Shown here: positions 1 through 5,874 of the stretch, in pieces
How the letters are laid out: every line of letters starts with the position of its first letter
Position numbering within the stretch: the stretch's first letter is position 1
Assembly (NCBI GenBank): GCA_947627075.1
Contig: CANQUR010000065.1
Location: 1 to 8,603, forward strand
DNA length: 8,603 nt
Source: an uncultured Clostridia bacterium
GTDB lineage: Bacteria > Bacillota > Clostridia > Christensenellales > Pumilibacteraceae
Reading direction: 5' to 3'
Position numbers and translations under genes: made by a program
Notes under the pieces: generated by a model
Databases searched by the model: none
What the model was told of the DNA's origin: nothing
Seen by the model: only the letters and a program-made list of their open reading frames with translations

Positions 1-2
1 GT

Positions 3-2585
3 CGTTCGGTCATTGTCGTAGGTCCCGAGCTCAAGATGTATCAATGCGGATTGCCCAAGGAAATGGCGCTCGAGCTCTTTAAGCCTTTTGTAATGCATGA
101 GCTCGTCGCACAAGGCAAAACTCACAATATAAAGAGCGCAAAACGTATAGTGGAACGCGCCGGCAAAGAGGTTTGGGGCGTTTTGGAGGACGTAATAAAG
201 GATCACCCCGTACTGCTCAACCGCGCTCCCACGTTGCACAGATTGGGTATTCAAGCATTTGAACCCGTGCTTGTGGAAGGTCGTGCGATAAAGCTCCATC
301 CGCTCGCTTGCGGCGCCTTCAATGCCGACTTCGACGGAGACCAGATGGCGGTCCACGTACCTCTTTCGATAGAAGCGCGCACCGAAGCAAGATTTTTGAT
401 GCTTGCCACAAATAACATTTTGAAATTGAGCGACGGCAGACCGGTTTGCTCGCCTACGCAGGATATGGTCATGGGATGTTATTATCTTACGATCGCAAAG
501 CCCGGCGCAAAGGGAGAGGGCAAGATATTCTGCGACGAGGATGAAGCCAAAATGGCATATGCAAACAAGGAGATCGAGTTGCAAAGCAAGATCTGGGTGC
601 GCATGACCAAAGAGGTGGACGGTGAAATGAAAAGCAAACGTATCGCCACTACCGTCGGCAGACTTATATTCAACGACATCATTCCTCAAGACCTCGGACT
701 TAAATTATACGAAGATGAAAACGGCAAGATCCTCGAATCCGATGACAAAACAAATCCGTTTACGCTCGAGATCGATTGTTGCGTAGATAAATCCTATTTG
801 CAGAAAATAGTAGATACGACGTTCAAACTTAAGGGCTCGACCGAAACGGTCAAGATGCTCGATAACGTAAAATCTCTCGGATATAAATATTCCACGATAG
901 GCGCTATTACCACCAGCGTATTCGATATGGAGATCCCGCCCGAAAAGAAGACTATCCTTTCCGAGACCGAAAGCAGGGTTATCAATATCGAAAGACTTTA
1001 TAACCGCGGCTTCATGACCGAAGATGAAAAATATAAACTCGTAGTAGAGGAATGGACAAAAGCGAATAAGGACGTTACCGATGTGCTCAAAAAGAGATTG
1101 GATAAGTTCAATCCCATAAACATGATGGCAGAGTCGGGCGCCCGCGGTAGCATGAAGCAGATCGCCCAACTTTCGGGTATGCGCGGACTTATGACCAACC
1201 CCCAAGGTAAAACGCTTGAAACGCCCGTTAAATCTTCATTCCGTGAAGGCTTGTCCGTACTCGAGTACTTTATAGCGTCGCACGGCGGACGAAAAGGTCT
1301 TGCGGATACGGCTCTTAAGACGGCGGACTCCGGATATCTTACGAGACGTCTTGTCGATGTATCGCAGGATGTAATAGTCCGAGAGGAGGATTGTTGCGAG
1401 GGACAGGCGCCCAAGGGCGTATACACTACGGCGATCATGAATGACAAGCAGGTCATCGAATCGCTTGCGGACAGAATAAACGGCAGATTTGCCGCCGAGG
1501 ACGTCGTATATCCCGAAGGACATCCCAATGCGGGCAAGGTCATAGTTGCTTGCAACGAATTTATTACCGAGGATACAGCCAATTTGATAGAAAAAGTAGG
1601 TATCAAGGGAGTCAATATCCGTACAGTATTCACTTGTAAATCAAAGCATGGCGTTTGCGTAAAATGTTACGGCAAGGATATGTCCGGCTCCACTCCCGTA
1701 AGAGTGGGTGAAGCTGTCGGCATCATAGCCGCACAGTCCATAGGCGAACCCGGTACACAGCTTACCATGCGTACATTCCATACGGGCGGCGTTGCAGCCG
1801 CAGACGATATCACTCAAGGTTTGCCGCGTGTAGAAGAATTGTTCGAAGCGCGTAAGCCCAAGGGCGTTGCCGTTGTGGTCGAGCATGGCGGTGTGATAAG
1901 CATTAACGAAAGCGGCGGAAAGCGTGATATCATAGTCAAGCGCGAGGACGGCAAGGAGGAATCGTACTCCATACCTTATACGGCAAGGCTCAAGCCCGAG
2001 ATCGTTGAAGGCGCTACGGTAATGAGCGGTGACGCGCTTACCGAAGGTCCCATCAATCCGCATGATATTTTGCGTACAAAAGGTCGTAAATACGTTCAAG
2101 ATTACATTCTTCGCGAGGTTCAATCGGTATATCGTAGCCAAAGCGTGCAGATCAACGATAAACACCTTGAAGTTATCATAAGGCAAATGCTCAAGAAAGT
2201 TCGCGTAGAGGACGGCGGAGACACGGAGCTTCTTCCGGGCGCCATGGTCGACCTTTCGGTATTCGATGAGGCAAATTCCAAAGCGATAGAAAATTACAGC
2301 AGACCGGCAGTTGCAAAACATACTCTCCTCGGTATCACCAAAGCTGCGCTTGCTACCGATTCGTTCCTTTCGGCGGCGTCCTTCCAGGAAACGGCGAGAG
2401 TTCTTACCGAAGCGGCTATCAAGAACAAGATCGATCCGCTTATCGGACTTAAAGAAAACGTCATAATAGGTAAGCTTATTCCCGCAGGTACGGGTATGAA
2501 AAAGTATAAGAACATCTATCCGGAAGAGGTCATCAACAAATCCGAGCATGAAATGGAGGCTCATATAAACGAGCTCAAAGAATGA
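3..2585 (+). CDS. rpoC: DNA-directed RNA polymerase subunit beta' (5' end missing)
   Basis: Largest subunit of cytoplasmic RNA polymerase, carrying the catalytic magnesium site. The frame is open from base 3 (RSVIVVGPELKMYQCG), so the ATG at 36 is internal and the real start lies left of the window; 860 codons are visible. The segment NRAPTLHRLGIQAF leads into NADFDGDQMAVH, whose three Asp codons (327, 333, 339) chelate the active-site Mg2+. The second zinc site is present: a Cys at about 1392-1397, then Cys codons at 1635, 1656 and 1665 with C-x6-C-x2-C spacing. The bridge-helix/trigger-loop region GIIAAQSIGEPGTQLTMRTF spans about 1717-1776. The C-terminal end (GTGMKKYKNI) fits the normal end of the family, with no frameshift. 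The stop TGA overlaps the ATG of a small ORF, and an intrinsic terminator follows, so this is the end of the rpo transcript. Identification is certain. Confidence 0.99.
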   Translation, partial: RSVIVVGPELKMYQCGLPKEMALELFKPFVMHELVAQGKTHNIKSAKRIVERAGKEVWGVLEDVIKDHPVLLNRAPTLHRLGIQAFEPVLVEGRAIKLHPLACGAFNADFDGDQMAVHVPLSIEARTEARFLMLATNNILKLSDGRPVCSPTQDMVMGCYYLTIAKPGAKGEGKIFCDEDEAKMAYANKEIELQSKIWVRMTKEVDGEMKSKRIATTVGRLIFNDIIPQDLGLKLYEDENGKILESDDKTNPFTLEIDCCVDKSYLQKIVDTTFKLKGSTETVKMLDNVKSLGYKYSTIGAITTSVFDMEIPPEKKTILSETESRVINIERLYNRGFMTEDEKYKLVVEEWTKANKDVTDVLKKRLDKFNPINMMAESGARGSMKQIAQLSGMRGLMTNPQGKTLETPVKSSFREGLSVLEYFIASHGGRKGLADTALKTADSGYLTRRLVDVSQDVIVREEDCCEGQAPKGVYTTAIMNDKQVIESLADRINGRFAAEDVVYPEGHPNAGKVIVACNEFITEDTANLIEKVGIKGVNIRTVFTCKSKHGVCVKCYGKDMSGSTPVRVGEAVGIIAAQSIGEPGTQLTMRTFHTGGVAAADDITQGLPRVEELFEARKPKGVAVVVEHGGVISINESGGKRDIIVKREDGKEESYSIPYTARLKPEIVEGATVMSGDALTEGPINPHDILRTKGRKYVQDYILREVQSVYRSQSVQINDKHLEVIIRQMLKKVRVEDGGDTELLPGAMVDLSVFDEANSKAIENYSRPAVAKHTLLGITKAALATDSFLSAASFQETARVLTEAAIKNKIDPLIGLKENVIIGKLIPAGTGMKKYKNIYPEEVINKSEHEMEAHINELKE

Positions 2586-2734
2586 TCATGGAACAGGATA
2601 AAAACGTAAAAAATACACAGCCTTCTTTGCAAAAGCGGCGAAAAGAAAAAGCCGACAAAGAGGCTGAGATATTCAAAAGGAAATATTTCGAATTTTATGA
2701 TGACGTAAAGATTTCCGTAAAGGAAGATTGGTAA
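2582..2734 (+). CDS. Small charged protein translationally coupled to rpoC, unknown function
   Basis: A 50-codon ORF starts with MIMEQDKNVK and ends with DDVKISVKEDW. Its ATG overlaps the rpoC TGA as ATGA; a second ATG lies two codons in, at 2588. No clear SD sequence lies at the right distance (GGAGG at 2555-2559 is about 22 bases away), so translation would depend on re-initiation by ribosomes finishing rpoC. The product is soluble and highly charged, with 13 Lys/Arg and 11 Asp/Glu. A Lys/Glu-rich, probably helical middle (about residues 16-34) is followed by an aromatic patch KYFEFYDD. There is no signal peptide or membrane segment. The stop lies 13 bases before the terminator stem, so the ORF fills the whole rpoC-terminator gap. 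I do not recognise the family. A chance ORF of this length is possible, but the overlap and the fit to the transcript end argue for a gene. Confidence 0.6.
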   Translation: MIMEQDKNVKNTQPSLQKRRKEKADKEAEIFKRKYFEFYDDVKISVKEDW

Positions 2735-2747
2735 AATACACGAAAAT

Positions 2748-2782
2748 AAAAAATGCAGCGATTTTTGACCGCTGCATTTTTT
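2748..2782. terminator. Bidirectional intrinsic terminator after rpoC
   Basis: A perfect 13-bp inverted repeat (2748-2760 with 2770-2782, core ATGCAGCG/CGCTGCAT) flanks a 9-base loop. Runs of T on the right and A on the left give a U-tract in both directions. It would end the rpoC/small-ORF transcript on the plus strand and the 61-residue gene on the minus strand. Confidence 0.9.
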
Positions 2783-2805
2783 GTCATATCGGTGGAGCGA
2801 AAGGA

Positions 2806-2991
2806 CTAAAAGGTCGTTTCGTTATTGTCGGGATCGTTCCCGTCTAACGGAATGCATCCGAGAAGCAACATGATTATAATAATTTGATTGAGATTTCCCG
2901 TCAGACCGCGACAATTGTTTTCGCAATCCCCGTCGTTGCTTATAAGCAATAAAATCACAAGCAAGAGCTTGAAAATTTCATTTTGTCCCAT
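2806..2991 (-). CDS. Small hydrophobic cysteine-containing protein, unknown function
   Basis: A 61-residue protein read leftward from ATG 2991-2989 to TAG 2808-2806. A strong SD (AAAGGAG, 2999-3005 on the minus strand) lies 7 bases before the ATG, and a recognisable promoter lies further upstream, so this is a real gene rather than a shadow. Two short hydrophobic blocks (about residues 9-17, LLLVILLLI, and 37-49, IIIIMLLLGCIPL) are separated by a polar loop with a C-x3-C pair (C23, C27). A third Cys is at 46 and the tail is Asp/Asn-rich. The blocks are short for full transmembrane helices, so the protein may associate with membranes or assemble. It is divergent from spoIIR and shares the rpoC terminator. 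Small hydrophobic Cys-rich proteins are common among spore-layer proteins, but that role here is only a guess. I do not recognise the family. Confidence 0.8.
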   Translation of the reverse strand: MGQNEIFKLLLVILLLISNDGDCENNCRGLTGNLNQIIIIMLLLGCIPLDGNDPDNNETTF

Positions 2992-3017
2992 ATTGCCGCT
3001 CCTTTCTTCGATAAAAT

Positions 3018-3047
3018 ATTATATGCCGCAAAAATGCCTTTTGACAC
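3018..3047 (-). promoter_or_regulatory. Sigma-A-type promoter for the 61-residue gene
   Basis: On the minus strand a perfect TATAAT (3023-3018) is preceded, after 18 bases, by GTGTCA (3047-3042), a 4/6 match to TTGACA. Transcription would start near 3011, leaving a leader of about 20 bases that contains the AAAGGAG SD. Confidence 0.55.
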
Positions 3048-3080
3048 ATTAGGACTCAAATTTTTCGAGTAAAGCTGCAA

Positions 3081-3106
3081 ATGCATACGAAAAAAGCGGA
3101 TGCATA
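3081..3106. repeat. Direct repeat of ATGCATA upstream of spoIIR
   Basis: ATGCATA occurs at 3081-3087 and again at 3100-3106, a 19-base period, just before a TATAAA (3109-3114) that could be a -10 element. Each copy contains GCATA, the shape of a sigma-F/sigma-G -35 element. I could not find a convincing matching -10 for a forespore sigma factor at the usual distance. Confidence 0.3.
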
Positions 3107-3118
3107 TGTATAAACGCT

Positions 3119-3132
3119 TTGACTTTCGTCAA
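3119..3132. promoter_or_regulatory. TTGAC-N4-GTCAA dyad in the spoIIR leader
   Basis: A perfect inverted repeat, TTGAC (3119-3123), TTTC, GTCAA (3128-3132), has the geometry of CRP/FNR-family operators (TTGAY-N4-RTCAA). It is nested in a second dyad, CTTTGA (3117-3122) with TCAAAG (3136-3141), which ends at the spoIIR SD. It lies between a possible -10 (TATAAA, 3109-3114) and the start codon, a position suited to repression or to an RNA structure. Confidence 0.35.
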
Positions 3133-3153
3133 TAATCAAAGGCGGAGGCAAAA

Positions 3154-3681
3154 ATGAAAAATCAACTTATTCGATACATATCTTTATTTTTAATTATCTT
3201 TTCGGGCATAATTTGCGGAGGATGCGTAGATAATAAACATATAAGCGAAGGGGAGCTTTTGCGGCTTCATATACGTGCCGACAGCAACGGCGACGTCGAC
3301 CAAGCGGTCAAGCTCAAGGTAAGGGACGACATAGTGGCATTTCTCGCCGAGCAAAACAAGGACGTTACGACCTTTGACGAGGCTTATGCAAGGATCTCTG
3401 CACTTTTACACGCATTGAAGCAGATCGCCGATATGCGGCTAAAGGAAGAGGGCATGAGTTACACCTCGAGTGTCAGACTGACGAAAGAGTACTTTCCGAC
3501 ACGCGCATACAAAGACGTTGTTGTGGATAGCGGTTTTTATGATGCATTGATCATCGATCTCGGTAGCGGAAAAGGCGACAATTGGTGGTGCGTGATATAT
3601 CCGCCGCTATGTTATCTTGAAGCAACGGGCAGCTTCGAATATAGATCGAAGTTAAAAGAGTTGATAGACAAGTTCTTTTAG
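3154..3681 (+). CDS. spoIIR: Stage II sporulation protein R
   Basis: SpoIIR is made in the forespore (under sigma-F in Bacillus subtilis) and exported toward the mother cell. There it triggers SpoIIGA to process pro-sigma-E. The 175-residue product has an N-terminal hydrophobic export segment (about residues 8-24) ending in CGGC; this could be a poor lipobox at C24 or a plain signal/anchor. The body starts with LLRLHIRADSNGDVDQ, matching the family's conserved RLHI(L)A(N)SD-type opening. The hallmark GDNWWCVIYPPLCYLE is at 141-156, with Cys at 146 and 153. GGAGG (3144-3148) sits 5 bases before the ATG. It is the first gene of a run with sleB and ypeB. No clear sigma-F promoter was found. The protein lacks the long charged C-terminal tail of the Bacillus homologue, which is usual for clostridial forms. 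Confidence 0.95.
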   Translation: MKNQLIRYISLFLIIFSGIICGGCVDNKHISEGELLRLHIRADSNGDVDQAVKLKVRDDIVAFLAEQNKDVTTFDEAYARISALLHALKQIADMRLKEEGMSYTSSVRLTKEYFPTRAYKDVVVDSGFYDALIIDLGSGKGDNWWCVIYPPLCYLEATGSFEYRSKLKELIDKFF

Positions 3682-3708
3682 CACCTTTCGTTTGGGAGGT
3701 GTTTTTTT
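3680..3708 (+). terminator. Terminator-like hairpin overlapping the sleB ribosome binding site and start
   Basis: The stem pairs CACCTTTC (3682-3689) with GGGAGGTG (3694-3701) around the loop GTTT; two pairs are G-U. The stem can extend through bases 3680-3681, inside the spoIIR stop codon. Seven Ts follow (3702-3708). It has the form of an intrinsic terminator, but its 3' arm is the sleB SD and its T-run enters the TTG start. It may act as a partial terminator after spoIIR, as an SD-hiding structure for sleB, or both. Confidence 0.55.
3694..3701 (+). promoter_or_regulatory. Ribosome binding site that sets the sleB start
   Basis: GGGAGGTG lies 7 bases (counted from the GGAGG core) before TTG 3707-3709. 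The upstream in-frame TTG at 3692 overlaps this SD and so cannot use it, which fixes the start at 3707. Confidence 0.8.
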
Positions 3709-4381
3709 GAAAAAGAAAATAATTATAGTGTTTCTTGCGGTCTTGTTCGGACTTTCCGGTTTGATGCTTTCGAACTCAAAGACGGTCTATGCCGCAAACA
3801 TAGTCAAGGGCGACACTACGGCAAACATAAAAGCCGTTCAAACTCGATTGTCCAATTGGGGCTATTATTCAGGCAAGGTGGATGGTATATGGGGCAGTAA
3901 GACTCTCGCGGCAGTCAAAAATTTCCAACGTCGCAACGGACTCGTGGTGGATGGTATTGTGGGACCGGCTACAGAAGCGGCAATGGGGCTTAATTTAACG
4001 TCTAAAACCTCGAGCGGCACAAATAATGCCAATCTCAATCTTTTGGCGCGGGCGGTCTATGCCGAAGCACGAGGAGAGCCCTACGTGGGACAGGTTGCGG
4101 TCGCTGCAGTGATACTCAATCGAGTTAAATCGTCGTCTTTCCCAAATACCGTTTCGGGCGTAATATATCAACCGGGCGCATTTACATGTGTCAGCGACGG
4201 ACAAATCAATTTGACGCCAAATCAAACGGCTTACAACGCGGCGCGCGACGCTCTAAACGGATACGATCCTACGGGCGGATGTCTTTATTACTACAATCCC
4301 GCGACAGCAACGAGCAAATGGATATGGTCACTCAAGGTGACGTTAAAGGTGGGCAGACATAATTTTGCCCTCGGGACCTAA
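3707..4381 (+). CDS. sleB: Spore cortex-lytic enzyme SleB
   Basis: A lytic transglycosylase that cleaves muramic-delta-lactam-containing cortex peptidoglycan during germination; it is exported and stored in the spore. From TTG 3707 the protein is 224 residues. It has a Lys-rich N-terminus, a hydrophobic signal core (about 5-22) and a likely cleavage site after VYA (27-29). A peptidoglycan-binding type 1 domain spans about 36-94, with the motif LSNWGYYSGKVDGIWG at 48-63. A Ser/Thr/Asn linker follows (about 97-109). The cell-wall hydrolase 2 domain (about 112-224) has ARAVYAEARGEPYVGQVAV at 115-133; Glu120 and Glu124 are the candidate catalytic acids. GAFTCVSDGQ and the C-terminal VGRHNFA match the family. 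The start lies 25 bases after the spoIIR stop, and ypeB follows after 14 bases, the usual sleB-ypeB pairing. In Bacillus, sleB is under sigma-G; I found no clean sigma-G promoter here. The TTG start and hairpin-embedded SD suggest restrained translation. Confidence 0.95.
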   Translation: MKKKIIIVFLAVLFGLSGLMLSNSKTVYAANIVKGDTTANIKAVQTRLSNWGYYSGKVDGIWGSKTLAAVKNFQRRNGLVVDGIVGPATEAAMGLNLTSKTSSGTNNANLNLLARAVYAEARGEPYVGQVAVAAVILNRVKSSSFPNTVSGVIYQPGAFTCVSDGQINLTPNQTAYNAARDALNGYDPTGGCLYYYNPATATSKWIWSLKVTLKVGRHNFALGT

Positions 4382-4395
4382 AAAAGGAGGGAGCT

Positions 4396-5718
4396 ATGAC
4401 CGAGAGAAAAAGAGGATTATTGGCAAGCGTTTTGGCAGCGTCATTCGGACTTATAATATTTACGGGCTGCTTGCTATACGGATTATTTTATATCCGAGCC
4501 GAGCATAAAAAGGATCTTATGAAGCTCGAAAGCAACTATCAAAGCAGCTTTTATGAGTTGAGCGAGGGTGTAACTACGATAGAAAGCAATCTTTGCAAGA
4601 TGATGGTCAGCGTTTCGGATACCGAAAGCGCAATTCTTGCAGCCGAAAATTATCATAGCGCTCAATCGGCTTTGCGCGGACTTGCCAATTTGCCGCTAAG
4701 TAGGGAAAGCACGCAATCGACAGCAAAATTTCTCAATCAAGTGGGCGATTGGAGCATGAGCATGAGCAAAGCCGTAGCAAATGGGGCAGACATAAGCTCT
4801 TATCGCGATCAAGTGGAGGACATCTATATTTATACGGCGCAGCTGAATTCGCGCATTACCGATATGATTGCGCTTATAAAGGACGATTATTTGGTGATAA
4901 ACAATATCGACAAGGAGAAACTCGCTAACTTCGATTACAACGAAAAGAGCGTCGAGCCTTCTGCAAAATATCCCGAGCTCATATACGACGGACCTTATTC
5001 GGACGCAAAAAAGAAGGATTCATTCGGCGAACTCGATATGCTTCCGCGTATCACCGATGTCGATGCCATAAAGCTTTTGCTTGATACTTTCGAGGGAATA
5101 AGGGACATTGAAAAATGCGGACAAGGTAGTGAGCCCGAATGCTATATGTTCACGGCAAAGCTCGGTGACAATAATATGTTTGCGGCGATTTCGGTGCATG
5201 GAGGCAAAATTTTGACCGTAAACACCGATCGCAGAGTAACTGTTGCACGCTATAACAAAGAGGGCGTTGTAAGGATCGCAAAGGACGTAGCCGAAAAGTT
5301 CGGTTATGACAGTCTTGCCGCAGTGTGGTATAACGAGATCGACGGCATTGCCACGGTAAATTTGGTCGCGGAAATACAAGGCGTGATATGTTATAACGAT
5401 CTTGTAAAGGTAAAAATAGGACTTGATGGGAGCTTTCTCGGGCTTGAGGCTACGGGCTATTGCAAATGCCACAAGGACAGATCGCTTGTTCCTACCATGA
5501 GCCCGCAGGCTGCAGCTAAATGCGTGTCGGATAAACTCAAGATCATGAATATTAGACTTGCACTTGTACCCAAGGATGAAAACGAAGTACTGTGTTATGA
5601 GGTGGCTGCCGATTATAAAGGATTGATGTATTTCGTATATGTAGACGCAAATGACGGTAAAGAAGTGGATATAATGCGCGTTACCGAACAGGGCGGACAA
5701 GGACAAATGGTTTCATAA
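4396..5718 (+). CDS. ypeB: Germination protein YpeB
   Basis: YpeB is the membrane-anchored spore partner of SleB: in Bacillus each protein needs the other to be stably kept in the dormant spore, and YpeB is processed at germination. The 440-residue product has one N-terminal transmembrane segment (about 7-33). A helical, Ser/Glu-rich N-terminal domain follows (about 36-170). The family signature YPELIYDGPYSD is at 192-203. The C-terminal half (about 219-430) has the repeated alpha/beta pattern of PepSY-like domains, e.g. AIKLLLDTFEG, VVRIAKDVAEKFGY and AAKCVSDKLKI. The length is close to the roughly 450 residues of the Bacillus protein. AAGGAGGGAGCT directly before the ATG is a strong SD. It sits 14 bases after sleB and is followed by a terminator, so it ends the operon. 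One oddity is CKC at 356-358, in a position I expect to be non-Cys in Bacillus homologues. Confidence 0.93.
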   Translation: MTERKRGLLASVLAASFGLIIFTGCLLYGLFYIRAEHKKDLMKLESNYQSSFYELSEGVTTIESNLCKMMVSVSDTESAILAAENYHSAQSALRGLANLPLSRESTQSTAKFLNQVGDWSMSMSKAVANGADISSYRDQVEDIYIYTAQLNSRITDMIALIKDDYLVINNIDKEKLANFDYNEKSVEPSAKYPELIYDGPYSDAKKKDSFGELDMLPRITDVDAIKLLLDTFEGIRDIEKCGQGSEPECYMFTAKLGDNNMFAAISVHGGKILTVNTDRRVTVARYNKEGVVRIAKDVAEKFGYDSLAAVWYNEIDGIATVNLVAEIQGVICYNDLVKVKIGLDGSFLGLEATGYCKCHKDRSLVPTMSPQAAAKCVSDKLKIMNIRLALVPKDENEVLCYEVAADYKGLMYFVYVDANDGKEVDIMRVTEQGGQGQMVS

Positions 5719-5738
5719 ATATAATACGCTATAAAAGT

Positions 5739-5772
5739 AAAGGGATCGATGCAAAGGTGTCGGTCCTTTTTT
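5739..5772 (+). terminator. Intrinsic terminator after ypeB
   Basis: AAAGGG-A-TCGA (5739-5749) pairs with TCGGTCCTTT (5760-5769), with one bulged A (5745) and two G-U pairs. The loop is 10 bases and a run of six Ts covers 5767-5772. It is moderately strong and lies 20 bases after the ypeB stop. Confidence 0.65.
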
Positions 5773-5862
5773 CCGATTTTTTATTAAATTTTGCTCCCAA
5801 TCTATAAGAGCGATAAACTATACATAAAATAAATGACTTTGGAATATAGATTAAGGGTAGAC

Positions 5863-5868
5863 AAGGAG
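5863..5868 (+). promoter_or_regulatory. Ribosome binding site that sets the M1 peptidase start
   Basis: AAGGAG lies 6 bases before ATG 5875. The earlier in-frame ATG at 5833 has no SD and would add 14 residues in front of a complete lipoprotein signal, so 5875 is the start. Confidence 0.85.
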
Positions 5869-5874
5869 AAATTT

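Noticed and set aside
1641..2564. Long minus-strand ORF (307 codons) opposite rpoC
   Set aside because: It lies wholly inside the conserved C-terminal half of rpoC, with no SD, no recognisable domain and a shadow-type composition.
3522..3530. TGTGGATAG, an 8/9 DnaA box inside spoIIR
   Set aside because: One-mismatch boxes are expected about twice by chance in a window of this size, and this one stands alone inside a coding region.
3637..3641. GAATA as a sigma-G -35 element for sleB within the end of spoIIR
   Set aside because: No CATnnTA-like -10 follows at 17-18 bases.
5020..5706. Minus-strand ORF of 228 codons opposite ypeB
   Set aside because: An antisense shadow of a well-identified gene, with no SD or promoter and a Cys/His/Tyr-rich composition typical of reverse reading.
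5791..5830. Possible promoter before the M1 peptidase (TTGCTC, with TAAACT or TAAAAT)
   Set aside because: The -35 matches are poor (3/6 or worse) and spacing allows only weak -10s in an AT-rich stretch; not specific enough to annotate.
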